A DNA stretch of 64,000 nt from an uncultured Alphaproteobacteria bacterium (GTDB taxonomy: Bacteria > Pseudomonadota > Alphaproteobacteria > RF32 > CAG-239): contig CALXUP010000003.1 in the NCBI GenBank assembly GCA_944391715.1, forward strand, positions 1 to 64,000, given 5' to 3'. Position numbers and translations under genes: made by a program. This document shows positions 1-8,395 of the stretch, one piece after another (positions within the stretch are counted from its first letter, which is position 1; each line of letters starts with the position of its first letter). A model generated the notes under the pieces. That model made no database searches. It saw only the letters and a list, made by a program, of their open reading frames with translations, and was not told the DNA's origin.

Positions 1-1067
1 ATCCCGTTGTTAACGGCATTTAAGGTCAAACTTCCGGCGTTATAAATTGCTTCATTATCTTCAATCTTGTTGTCATTCTCATCATAATAAATAACCTTGT
101 TGCCGGAGAATTCCGATACCCCGTTATCCGCCGTGATTGTCAGGCTGCCTTCATTATAAATAGCCCCGCCAAAAGCATCGGCATAATCTGCTTGAGCGTA
201 GTTGTCATAAAAATTGCTGTTGGTTATGCTCATTATGCCTTCATTATAAATAGCTCCGCCAAAAGCATCGCTAGTATTTGATTGAGTATAATTACCGGTA
301 AAATCGCCGGTGATATTGCCGATACTTCCAATAGCATAATTATAAATAGCCCCGCCCAAAGCCGCGCCATTATTAGCTTGAGCATGGTTACCGGTAAAAT
401 CACCGGTGATATTGCTGATGTCTTCATTATTAAAAATAGCTCCGCCTCGGCCCCCGTTGTTAGCATAGTTACCGGTAAAATCACCGATGATATTGCTGAT
501 GCTTCCGATATTATAAATGGCTCCACCAAGGGCGCCATCCCCCGAAAGTTCATCGGCGTGGTTACCGGTAAAATTTCCCTCAATTTTTTTTATGGTGCCG
601 AAGTTAGATATTGCCCCGCCGTTAGCGCCAAAAGATGTTACATAGTTATTTATAAAATCCGCGTTGATGTAATCCAACGTACCGCCGTTCCTTATAGGAA
701 AAGCATATGCATAGCGGCCAACCGTATTTTCAAAAACCACGTTTTTGATTTGCAAATCCGTTTGGATAGAGGAGGAAAAATCAAGAAAGCCTACAGAGTT
801 AAGTTCAGAGGAAAAAATAGAGTTTCCCTGACCGTCAATAACAATACCGGAAACAGCGGTGGTAATTGTCTCAGCAGAACCCCTTGGAACAACAATGTTT
901 TTGTCTAAATAGACTGTTCCGCCGGCGCCGGCACCGTCTACGCCGTTCTCTACCGCACTCTTCAATTCCGCCCAGGTCGAGACATGAATCTCTGCTGCCC
1001 AAACCGGCCTCAAAGCCAGCAAAACCGCCGGGATCAACACACTATAATACAACTTCTTTCTAAACAT
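1..1067 (-). CDS. Surface protein with GGAIYN / FTGN repeats (PMP-like), 5' part only
   Basis: Open from an ATG at 1067 to the window edge (355 codons; the 3' end lies outside). GGAGAGG sits just upstream of the ATG. The product starts with a Sec signal (MFRKKLYYSVLIPAVLLA..., likely cut after WA around residue 24). A short unique part follows, then imperfect repeats of about 25-30 residues pairing GGAIYN (or GGAIFN, GGAISN) with FTGN or FYDN. The GGA(I/L/V) plus FxxN pairing is the hallmark of chlamydial-type polymorphic membrane protein repeats, which fold as a right-handed beta-helix. An autotransporter or other surface anchor would be expected at the missing C-terminus. Surface adhesin is inferred from the repeats alone; partner and substrate are unknown. 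Confidence 0.75.
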   Translation of the reverse strand, partial: MFRKKLYYSVLIPAVLLALRPVWAAEIHVSTWAELKSAVENGVDGAGAGGTVYLDKNIVVPRGSAETITTAVSGIVIDGQGNSIFSSELNSVGFLDFSSSIQTDLQIKNVVFENTVGRYAYAFPIRNGGTLDYINADFINNYVTSFGANGGAISNFGTIKKIEGNFTGNHADELSGDGALGGAIYNIGSISNIIGDFTGNYANNGGRGGAIFNNEDISNITGDFTGNHAQANNGAALGGAIYNYAIGSIGNITGDFTGNYTQSNTSDAFGGAIYNEGIMSITNSNFYDNYAQADYADAFGGAIYNEGSLTITADNGVSEFSGNKVIYYDENDNKIEDNEAIYNAGSLTLNAVNNG

Positions 1068-1262
1068 CGTCCCTCTCCAAATTCTATTGGACAAACTCAT
1101 TAACATATTATACCACATTTTTCACCCCAAATCAATGAATATTTGAAAGTGCTAAATTTATTTTGTCTTCCTTATCTCATCCTCCCCACCTCCTGCCTGC
1201 CGTGCAGGTCATCCCCGCACTTTATTTCTCTCTAGTCATCCCCGGGCACTTTATTTTTTTAT

Positions 1263-1348
1263 GTCATCCCCGGGCTTGACCCGGGGATCCAAGTCAATCA
1301 TAAGGCCTTTTTATTTATCTGGATTCTCGGGTCAAGCCCGAGAATGAC
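1263..1348. repeat. Paired palindromic repeat (REP-like), copy 1
   Basis: Two 28-bp palindrome-rich units face each other: GTCATCCCCGGGCTTGACCC... at 1263-1290 and the inverted variant ending GGGTCAAGCCCGAGAATGAC at 1321-1348. The same pair with nearly the same spacing occurs at 43589-43675, and single units occur at 52489-52516. These are non-coding intergenic repeats of a kind common in alphaproteobacteria. Confidence 0.85.
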
Positions 1349-1473
1349 TAGAAAAAAAGAATCCGGCAATGACAGTACCTTTATGCCCTTCACAATTCCC
1401 GCCGGAGCAACGCGGGGCTCAGGGCACAATTCTGACAACTGACCGCTCAGGCCGTCGCCTGTGGATTCTCGGG

Positions 1474-1651
1474 TGTAAATTCCCGCAAGCGGGCCCCTTG
1501 GCACTTCGCCAGCTCAGCGATTTTATCCGGCAGTCCCAGTGCCTGCGGCACGCGACGCCGAATGCAATTGCGTCCCGTAGGGTTCGAACTTCGTACAAAT
1601 CTAAGCTGAAGCTAGAGATTTGCACTCGTTCTCACCAACTATCGACTTCAA
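1474..1651. repeat. Element of about 178 bp nested in a palindromic repeat, copy A
   Basis: This stretch runs from TGTAAATTCCCGCAAGC to ATCGACTTCAA. It is the near-perfect reverse complement of 52678-52854. On the left it is bounded by the half-palindrome GGATTCTCGGG (1463-1473), on the right by ACCCGAGAATGAC (1652-1664), so it sits in the centre of a REP-like unit. No convincing protein is encoded in either strand. It could be a small non-autonomous mobile element or a structured RNA. Confidence 0.7.
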
Positions 1652-2185
1652 ACCCGAGAATGACGGTGCTTAAAAACAATTCCCCCTCTTTGCTAAGAGG
1701 GGGATAGGGGGCGTTAGAAATGCCCTTTAACGAGTACTTCTTAGTCTTTGTGAAAAAGAGGAAATTAAACGCACCTTTATCCCCCTCTCTTGAAAGAGGG
1801 CGCTAAGTAAAAACAACCACTGCTCCGGTTGTTTTTATCTGCAAGCCCTTTGTAACATCTTAGCAAGCAAGGGAAGCTTTAGCAACCGCAGCGAGCTTAG
1901 ATGCCTAAGCTGGGGAGAGTTGACCAGCCCGATTACCGAATGATTTCTTAGCTTTTGGCCCAAAGAGGTAATAGTGAAGCACTAAGCCTTGGAACGTAGT
2001 GACCTTAACTTTGGGCTGAAAGCTTAGAAAATGAGGTTGGGCTTGACTTTTGCTTACTTTTGGTCAAGCAAAAGTAAGAAAAAGCTTTTTTGGCACCCAA
2101 AAAGTAACAATAAAAAATAACCAACTCTATGAAGAAAACAAAACAAGAAGTAAGAAAAGAGTAAAAATCCCCTTGGGGGAAAATT
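1652..2185. repeat. Mosaic of intergenic repeats shared with 52855-53444
   Basis: Several blocks here recur downstream of trpS in a different order: the CCCCCTCTTTGCTAAGAGGGG block (around 1680), the hairpin AAAAACAACC...GGTTGTTTTT (around 1806-1836), a block with TTTAACGAGTACTTCTTAGTC, and an AT-rich block with AAGAAAACAAAACAAGAA (2133-2150). I see no gene in it. Both copies lie directly downstream of a minus-strand gene for a secreted protein. Confidence 0.7.
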
Positions 2186-2214
2186 AAAAAAGGGGGAAAC
2201 AAGTTCCCCCTTTT
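2186..2214 (-). terminator. Rho-independent terminator after the outer-membrane protein gene
   Basis: The arms GGGGGAA and TTCCCCC flank a short loop, with a T-run on the minus strand. The same hairpin occurs at 53445-53472. Confidence 0.7.
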
Positions 2215-2235
2215 CTCTTTCACACATACAATAAC

Positions 2236-2868
2236 TTAGAATGTATAACGGATACCGCCATAAATTTCGTGAGCGTTAATATTGGCATGTTCAATTTCGC
2301 CCATATCAATATAACGGTAACCACCATCAATATTAATACACTTGTTAATTCTGATAGTCAAACCGGCACCCAGGCTCCAAGTAAAGTTCGTCTCTTCAAA
2401 GCTCGGCTGCGGAACAACATTACCGAAAGTATAAGTAGTATCTTCCATTTCCAAATACGTCCAACCGATACCGGCATTAACATACGGACTGATAACATAA
2501 TTCGGCATAAAGTCAAAATAAGCATTAAACATAACAGACTTTGATTTCAAAACCATATGGCTGTATAGCTCATTGGCCATTGCGCCGGATGCGGTTGAAT
2601 AAGTATCATCAAAATCATCACGATAGGTATATTCAATTTCAGCCCGCAGATAATTCCAGCGATAACCAATTGCACCGCTGACAAACCAAACATAATCAAA
2701 GTCCAGACGATTTTCATCAAACGAACTGTCATCGTCTCTGTTCATATTTTCATTAACGGCACCACCGCGGATTGCAAGATAAGCTCCATCACGGGCGTCG
2801 GCTGTCGCGCTCATTACGCTGCAGAATAAAGCGGCTGACAAAGCCATGAAAAAAAACTTTTTCATCAA
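2236..2868 (-). CDS. Outer-membrane beta-barrel protein (opacity / P44-Msp2-like porin family)
   Basis: 210 residues. A Sec signal (MMKKFFFMALSAALFCSVMS...TADA) is followed by alternating aromatic strands typical of an 8-strand barrel: YLAIRGG, YVWFVSGAIGYRW, AEIEYTYRD, FNAYFDFM, PYVNAGIGWTYLEM, TWSLGAGLTIRIN, INIDGGYRYIDM. It ends GGIRYTF, and a C-terminal Phe is the usual BAM recognition signal. The length fits the OMP_b-brl (PF13505-like) group. It is single, with a terminator directly downstream and an AT-rich 200-bp region upstream. The role (porin or surface antigen) cannot be told from sequence. Confidence 0.85.
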   Translation of the reverse strand: MMKKFFFMALSAALFCSVMSATADARDGAYLAIRGGAVNENMNRDDDSSFDENRLDFDYVWFVSGAIGYRWNYLRAEIEYTYRDDFDDTYSTASGAMANELYSHMVLKSKSVMFNAYFDFMPNYVISPYVNAGIGWTYLEMEDTTYTFGNVVPQPSFEETNFTWSLGAGLTIRINKCINIDGGYRYIDMGEIEHANINAHEIYGGIRYTF

Positions 2869-3073
2869 ATTAAGTCTCCAAGTTATTTTTATGCAAAATT
2901 TCTAATTTTGTCCATTTTATACTATATTTCTAAAAATTAATCAAGAATAAAATGCATAAAAATAATTATTTTTGCTCTTTTGAGGCAAAATAACACTAAT
3001 TTTCTTATTATTTTATTAATTAGAAGAAAAAAAATGCATTTTTTTTGGCAAAAATAAAAACGAATCGAGAAAA

Positions 3074-3559
3074 TCAAATCGTTTTTTTCGACTTACGATA
3101 ATTATTATGACAAATTGCAATCGCCAAAGCATCAGAAGCATCGTTATTTTTAGGCTTACATCCGGGCAAAAGCACTTTTACCATCATCTCCACCTGTTTT
3201 TTCTCGGCATGCCCAACACCGACAACGGCCTTTTTGACCTTGTTCGGCTCATATTCGCTGACCGGGATGCGGTACCGGGCCGGAGCCAACAGGACAACGC
3301 CGCGAGCCTGCCCCAGTTTTATGGAAGAAAAGGGATTATTATTGACAAAAGTTTCTTCTATCGCCGCCTCATCAGGTTTATACAAATCAATAACATCGCA
3401 AATTCCCTGATGCAAAACAGCCAGTCTTTCCGGCAAAGGCATCTGAGCCGTTGTCGTAACAATACCGTCGGCCACATAACGCAAACGGTTGTTTTCAACC
3501 TCAATAATTCCCCAGCCGGTAGAAGACAAACTCGGGTCAAGCCCCAATATCCGTATCAT
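3074..3559 (-). CDS. ruvC: Crossover junction endodeoxyribonuclease RuvC
   Basis: 161 residues, the usual length. RuvC resolves Holliday junctions with RuvAB during recombinational repair. The catalytic carboxylates are visible: D7 in ILGLDPSLSSTGWG, the E-E in the AAIEETFVN segment (around residues 67-68), and the C-terminal D-x-x-D in NNDASDALAIAICH. The gene follows yebC on the same strand, as in many bacteria, but a hairpin terminator separates the two. ruvA and ruvB are not in the window next to it. Confidence 0.95.
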   Translation of the reverse strand: MIRILGLDPSLSSTGWGIIEVENNRLRYVADGIVTTTAQMPLPERLAVLHQGICDVIDLYKPDEAAIEETFVNNNPFSSIKLGQARGVVLLAPARYRIPVSEYEPNKVKKAVVGVGHAEKKQVEMMVKVLLPGCKPKNNDASDALAIAICHNNYRKSKKTI

Positions 3560-3576
3560 AATTTTTTCCTAAAAAA

Positions 3577-3612
3577 CAAAAAGGCAGAAACTTTTTGCGC
3601 CCTGCCTTTTTT
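3577..3612 (-). terminator. Terminator between yebC and ruvC
   Basis: AAAAAGGCAG and CTGCCTTTTTT form a stem of about 9 bp with T-runs on both strands, so it could work in either direction. Confidence 0.65.
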
Positions 3613-3632
3613 CTTTTGTATCAACCGCAATC

Positions 3633-4388
3633 TTATTCCTCAGTCAAAGCTGCCAGAATATCCTCGGCAATTTCGGCATTGTGATAAACTTGCTGAACAT
3701 CATCGTCATCTTCCAAAGCCTCAACAAAAGCCAGGAATTTCTCGGCCGTTTCTTTATCGGTAATATCGGTTTTGACCATCGGTTTCCAATCCAGACGGGA
3801 AGCGGAAGGTGTACCGAATTGTTTTTCCAAAGCCTCGGTTACGGCGCCCAAATCATCCGGAAGAGTTTCAATCTCATGATGCTCGTCATCTGAAACCACA
3901 TCATTGGCACCGGCTTCCAGCGCAGCTTCAAAAATTTTGTCTGCATCGGCAACTGAGGCCGGATATTGCACAAAACCGATACGTTCAAAATTAAAAGTAA
4001 CCGAACCGGTCTCCCCCATAACGCCGCCGCGTTTTCCGAAAATGGTACGAACATTTCCCGCCGTACGGTTCTTATTATCGGTCAGACCTTCTACGATAAT
4101 AGCGGCTTTTCCCGGTCCAAAACCTTCATAACGAACGGAAACATAATCATCGCCGCCTGCCACCTGGTTGGCTTTTGAAATAGCTCTTTCAATATTATCC
4201 TTCGGCATACTTTCTGCCCGGGCAGCCTGAATAGCCAGACGCAGCCGGGGATTTTTATCCGGATCCGGCAAACCGCTCTTGGCAGCAACCGTAATTTCAC
4301 GGGCCAGTTTGGCAAAAACTTTTGCTTTTTTGGCATCCTGAGCCCCTTTGCGATACATAATATTTTTAAATTGGGAGTGTCCCGACAT
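3633..4388 (-). CDS. yebC: YebC/PmpR-family translation or transcription factor
   Basis: 251 residues from the ATG at 4388 (MSGHSQFKNIMYRKGAQD), the almost invariant start of the family (M-A/S-GHSxFxNIxxRK). GGAGG sits 7 nt upstream. An in-frame ATG 12 nt further up lies on the SD side and is unlikely. YebC proteins have been described as DNA-binding regulators and, more recently, as ribosome-associated factors that help at stalling motifs. The three-domain length is complete, and the acidic patch near the C-terminus (ALEDDDDVQQVYHN) is typical. Confidence 0.95.
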   Translation of the reverse strand: MSGHSQFKNIMYRKGAQDAKKAKVFAKLAREITVAAKSGLPDPDKNPRLRLAIQAARAESMPKDNIERAISKANQVAGGDDYVSVRYEGFGPGKAAIIVEGLTDNKNRTAGNVRTIFGKRGGVMGETGSVTFNFERIGFVQYPASVADADKIFEAALEAGANDVVSDDEHHEIETLPDDLGAVTEALEKQFGTPSASRLDWKPMVKTDITDKETAEKFLAFVEALEDDDDVQQVYHNAEIAEDILAALTEE

Positions 4389-4491
4389 TGTTTCCTCCAA
4401 AAAATAACTCTAATTCTCTGCGTTTTTACTCCAAAAAAAACGCCGAATCAAGAAAAAATCTCATCACAATACGACAAAAAGCAAACGAACC

Positions 4492-5265
4492 CTATTCCAG
4501 CACCATATATTCAATCTTTTGTTCATCCGCACTCAAAACTTTTATTTTATTACCGGCCACATTAATGACGGCACCGTCGCGTTTCGGAAAACCGACATTT
4601 TGAAAACTTCCGCCGTTCTCTCCGCTCTGGCTGTAATCCAAAACCATAAACCACATTTTACCGTCCCGGATACCATCATATTTAATGTCAAATCCGTTTA
4701 CCGGCTTGGTTTGTTCAGTCTTTGACGTTTTAACGGGAAACATTCTGAGCTCGTCCGGCGTCGGAACAAACGTAGCGTCAAGAATGGCCAGGCGTCCGTT
4801 GCGGATTTGCCCAATCTCATTATATAACTGTCCATCCGGTTTAACCATAAACACAAACTTATCAGAAAGGCTCGGAAAAAGTCGATATTCTACCCCGTCA
4901 ATTACAACCGTCCCGATAACCCGGTACGTTTTGTTGGCCAGAATAAGATCCGGTACGGAAGCACTGTTCATAACTCCGTCCATATTGGAACGAAGCAAAT
5001 TTTCGCGATACTTATTAATCTGATAAACCTTGCTGCTCAAAACCGTATTACCAACATAAGTGCTCTGCGGTTCATTATATTTTACACTTTTTTCATCAAC
5101 ATACTCGCTGCTGACAAGCTCGGGTTCCGACCCGGTAAAATTAACCGGATAAGTGCTGAAAGATTCCACCCAGACATTTCGTTCCGGCCACAAGTTCAAA
5201 TCGGAATACTGAAAAGAACATCCGGCTACAACCCCCGCAGCCAAAACCATTGCTATTTTTTTCAT
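4492..5265 (-). CDS. Hypothetical lipoprotein
   Basis: 257 residues from ATG 5265 (MKKIAMVLAAGVVAGCSFQYS). GGA precedes this ATG by 7 nt; an ATG four codons earlier has no SD. The lipobox VVAGC predicts acylation at Cys around residue 16, so the protein should be membrane-anchored, probably facing the periplasm. The rest is a soluble mixed alpha/beta protein with WPERNVWVESF near the mature N-terminus. I do not recognise a family. It lies between yebC and prmA, both translated away from it or on the other strand, so it is probably a single-gene unit. Confidence 0.7.
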   Translation of the reverse strand: MKKIAMVLAAGVVAGCSFQYSDLNLWPERNVWVESFSTYPVNFTGSEPELVSSEYVDEKSVKYNEPQSTYVGNTVLSSKVYQINKYRENLLRSNMDGVMNSASVPDLILANKTYRVIGTVVIDGVEYRLFPSLSDKFVFMVKPDGQLYNEIGQIRNGRLAILDATFVPTPDELRMFPVKTSKTEQTKPVNGFDIKYDGIRDGKMWFMVLDYSQSGENGGSFQNVGFPKRDGAVINVAGNKIKVLSADEQKIEYMVLE

Positions 5266-5368
5266 CGCTTTATCCATTATATTTAAGCAGTTTGTTAATG
5301 AAATAATAATTTAATTACTATACCATATTTGCAAGATAGTAAACAACAAATTGAGAGTGTGGAATAAG

Positions 5369-6244
5369 ATGAACAATGCCGGAAGCTGCTGGCAGATAAT
5401 ATTTGCCCCGCAGGAAAATACTTCTCCGCTTTTGGAAGAATTTTTGGAAGAATATTTTGAAGTCGTTGCCTGCGACTATAACGATAACGGCCAGGAAGTT
5501 CCGATCGGATACACCAGCCGCAACTTCGACGCCGGAGATTTAAAAGAACAGGCCGCCGCCCGCGGCATTGAACTTCCGCACTTCACAGTCAGCCTGCTGT
5601 CCAGCGAAAACTGGCTGAAAGACAACGTCATCGAATTTGCACCGGTTGAAGTTGAAGACTTTCTGATTTACGGCATTCATGAAAAACAAGCCCCCAAAAC
5701 GGCCAAACTGCCGATTAGGATTTATGCCGCCACGGCTTTCGGCTCCGAACACCAGACCACCAAATCCTGCTTAAAAGCCATTTGCGAGCTCAACCGGATG
5801 AATGCACCGCACGCCAATATTTTGGATGTCGGCTGCGGCTCGGGCATTTTGTCTTTGGGTGCAGCCAAACTCTGGCAGCCGGACACCCGCATCACGGCCG
5901 TCGACATTGATCAGGAGGCCGTTTGGGTAACCCGTCAAAACGCTGCCGACAATAATCTGGCCGAATTTATCACCGCTGAAGTCAGCAACGGTTACGAGGC
6001 CGAAATTGTGCAAAAAAATGCGCCTTATGACATTATATTTGCCAATATCCTCGCCCGCCCGCTGATTGAAATGGCGCCGGATTTGGCCGCGCATTTAAAA
6101 CCGGGCGGATATGCCGTTCTCTCCGGCTTTATCGCCGATCAGGAAGAATGGGTAATCAATGCCCACACCAATCAGGGGCTGAACCTTATTAAAATATATG
6201 AGCTTGACAACTGGCGCGCTGCTTTAATGGAGAAACCGGAATGA
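5369..6244 (+). CDS. prmA: Ribosomal protein L11 methyltransferase PrmA
   Basis: 291 residues from ATG 5369; an in-frame TTG at 5351 would add six residues. PrmA trimethylates L11 with SAM in the cytosol. The catalytic domain is clear: motif I ILDVGCGSGILSLGAA (around residues 151-166), acidic motif II VDIDQEAV, the FANILARPLIEMAP segment (N-I-L-A instead of N-P-P-Y, as in PrmA), and HLKPGGYAVLSGF. The gene overlaps pepP by 4 nt (ATGA), so the two are probably co-translated. Confidence 0.93.
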   Translation: MNNAGSCWQIIFAPQENTSPLLEEFLEEYFEVVACDYNDNGQEVPIGYTSRNFDAGDLKEQAAARGIELPHFTVSLLSSENWLKDNVIEFAPVEVEDFLIYGIHEKQAPKTAKLPIRIYAATAFGSEHQTTKSCLKAICELNRMNAPHANILDVGCGSGILSLGAAKLWQPDTRITAVDIDQEAVWVTRQNAADNNLAEFITAEVSNGYEAEIVQKNAPYDIIFANILARPLIEMAPDLAAHLKPGGYAVLSGFIADQEEWVINAHTNQGLNLIKIYELDNWRAALMEKPE

Positions 6245-7914
6245 CGCTTTCAGAATTTCAGAATTTAATCAAAGAAAAAGGCTATGATGCCTATATCGTA
6301 ACCCGCAACAATATGTTTCTCGGCCAAGACATTCTGCCGGAAGAAAACCGCTTGCGCGAGCTCACCGGCTTTAGCGGTTCCGCCGGCAATTTGCTTGTTT
6401 TCCCCGACCGGGCCGTCTTATTTGTTGACGGCCGTTACGAGCTCCAGGCCGCCCGCGAAGTTGATGCGGAAAAAATACAAATCGTCGTCACCCGGGAAAC
6501 CATTGCCACCTGGCTGCAAAACAATATTTTTGATAATCTGAAAATCGGATACAACGCCTGGTGCCATTCCGTCAGCGAAACCGATTATTGGAACCGGGTA
6601 TTAAAACGCTTTAACTTTATTGAAGATAAAGAAAACCTGCTCAGCATCCGCCCGGCCGATAAAAAATGCGAAATTTTTGAACACGACATCAAATACGCCG
6701 GCGTTTCAATGGACGAGAAAATATCAATGCTCGTTCCGTATATTCAAAAAAACAAATGCGACGCCTATTTTCTGGCGGCCTGCGACAGCGTCTCCTGGCT
6801 GTTAAACCTGCGGTCCGACTGCCTGCCCGATACGCCGATTCTCCGTGCCTTCGCCTTAATCTCCGCAGACGGCGAAGTCAGCCTGTTTGCCAATGACTTC
6901 TCCAAACTCGGCGAAGAACTGGCCAAATACAACGGAAAAAACATCGGTATGGCTTATAACAATACGCCGCGGGCGGTTTTCAGTCTGATGAAAGAACAAA
7001 ATATCTGGATAGAAAACATTGCCAACCCGATTCTTCTGTGGAAAGCGGTTAAAAATCCGGTCGAGCTGGACAACCTCCGAAAAGCCCATCGCCGCGATGC
7101 CGTTGCATTATGCCGTTTCTTACACTGGCTTGATCACAACTGGCAAAACAAAACCGAACTGGATGTTGTTGAAAAACTGCACGACTTCCGCCGTCGCGAC
7201 GAGAATTTCTTCTCCAACAGTTTTGAGACTATTGCCGGCTTTGCTCAAAACGGCGCCGTAGTCCATTACCAGCCGTCTCAGGCCACAAACCTGCCCTTAA
7301 ACGAAGGCTCGCTGCTCTTGCTCGACAGCGGCGCCCAGTATTATGACGGCACTACGGACATCACCCGCACCATCGCCATCGGCACGCCGACACAAGATAT
7401 GATTGACGACTTCACATTCGTCTTAAAAGCCCATATTGCTTTGGCTTCCGCCGTTTTTCCGGAGGGCACGTCCGGGCAGGCGCTTGATATTCTGGCTCGC
7501 AGCCAACTCTGGCAGCGGGGAAAAGACTACAATCACGGCACCGGCCACGGAGTCGGATTTTTCCTGAATGTTCACGAAGGCCCGCAGAATATTTCAAGCC
7601 GCAGTTCTCAAACACCGTTTCAGCCGGGAATGGTTACCTCCGTTGAACCGGGATACTATAAAGAAAACTGCTACGGCATCCGGATTGAAAACCTCGTTGA
7701 AACTATTGACGCCGGTTTTGAAACCCCGATGTTTTGTTTCCGGCCTTTGACGCTCGTCCCCCTTGATAAACGCCTGATGAATAAATATCTCCTTACCGAA
7801 CAGGAAATCGAGTGGGTCAACGGCTATCACCGCCGGGTCTGGGCGGAGATTTCGCCGCTGCTGGAAAATGCAGAACTGCAGTCCTGGCTGAAGAAAGCTT
7901 GCGCCCCGCTCTGA
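6241..7914 (+). CDS. pepP: Xaa-Pro aminopeptidase (M24B family)
   Basis: 557 residues, the long three-domain form: two creatinase-like N-terminal domains and a C-terminal pita-bread domain. It removes N-terminal residues before proline. Metal ligands and active-site residues can be picked out: LLLDSGAQYYDGTTDITRT (two Asp), HGTGHGVG (His), SVEPGYY (Glu) and RIENLVE (Glu). The start overlaps the prmA stop by 4 nt. A 19-nt gap separates it from the next gene, so prmA, pepP and the thioredoxin-like gene may be one operon. The symbol follows family use. Confidence 0.93.
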   Translation: MTLSEFQNLIKEKGYDAYIVTRNNMFLGQDILPEENRLRELTGFSGSAGNLLVFPDRAVLFVDGRYELQAAREVDAEKIQIVVTRETIATWLQNNIFDNLKIGYNAWCHSVSETDYWNRVLKRFNFIEDKENLLSIRPADKKCEIFEHDIKYAGVSMDEKISMLVPYIQKNKCDAYFLAACDSVSWLLNLRSDCLPDTPILRAFALISADGEVSLFANDFSKLGEELAKYNGKNIGMAYNNTPRAVFSLMKEQNIWIENIANPILLWKAVKNPVELDNLRKAHRRDAVALCRFLHWLDHNWQNKTELDVVEKLHDFRRRDENFFSNSFETIAGFAQNGAVVHYQPSQATNLPLNEGSLLLLDSGAQYYDGTTDITRTIAIGTPTQDMIDDFTFVLKAHIALASAVFPEGTSGQALDILARSQLWQRGKDYNHGTGHGVGFFLNVHEGPQNISSRSSQTPFQPGMVTSVEPGYYKENCYGIRIENLVETIDAGFETPMFCFRPLTLVPLDKRLMNKYLLTEQEIEWVNGYHRRVWAEISPLLENAELQSWLKKACAPL

Positions 7915-7933
7915 CAACAGGGGAGAAACACGC

Positions 7934-8395
7934 ATGAAAAAAATCTTACCGGCCCTTTGTGCCGGAATAGCCGCTTTGTCCGTTGCTCCGGTTCGGGCGG
8001 CTTTGGTCTATGAAGGAGAATACAATCCGGATCAGACGATGCAGGAATACTTTGATGCGGCTTATTATAATTACAGCAAGCCGATAATCTTTGTCTTCTT
8101 CAACAACGAACCTTGTTATGATTGCGCTGAAACGGTCGCACTGATAGAACAGATTTATAATCGGAATTATAAAAACCTCTACAGTTTTTTCATCATAAAT
8201 TATCAAAACGACCAAGAATACAATTTCATCGGCAATTATAACCTTTCCCGTCCGCTGGAAGTTGTTTTGCAAAACGTTGAAGACGGACAAGCGCTCGGTT
8301 ATCGCAAACTTGAAAATCTGCAAAATATGATATCGGATCCCTTAAGCTTTTCCGACTATCTGACTGAAGAAATAAACGGCTTTTTTGGCAACTAG
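7934..8395 (+). CDS. Periplasmic thioredoxin-fold protein with CYDC motif
   Basis: 153 residues. A Sec signal (MKKILPALCAGIAALSVAPVRAA) is followed by a thioredoxin-like core: KPIIFVFFNNEPCYDCAE gives the beta-strand and CxxC (C-Y-D-C), then an aspartate-rich helix and SRPLEVVLQNV around the position of the cis-Pro strand. An acidic residue inside CxxC is unusual for thioredoxins and oxidoreductases. A role in periplasmic thiol exchange is inferred. The last 4 nt overlap the convergent gene on the other strand. Confidence 0.7.
   Translation: MKKILPALCAGIAALSVAPVRAALVYEGEYNPDQTMQEYFDAAYYNYSKPIIFVFFNNEPCYDCAETVALIEQIYNRNYKNLYSFFIINYQNDQEYNFIGNYNLSRPLEVVLQNVEDGQALGYRKLENLQNMISDPLSFSDYLTEEINGFFGN

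Noticed and set aside
282-908. Plus-strand frame of 208 codons
   Set aside because: It is the antisense of the GGAIYN-repeat gene; the repeats make both strands open. Only the minus strand has signal peptide, SD and family motifs.
1298-1707. Several frames of 60-110 codons on both strands around 1.3-1.7 kb (and 52.5-53.0 kb)
   Set aside because: They arise from palindromic repeats and the nested element; no SD, no motif, and the frames are not conserved between copies.
2005-2223. 72-codon minus-strand frame
   Set aside because: It lies completely within the mosaic repeat and its composition follows repeat blocks also found at 53.3 kb, where the frame is not kept.
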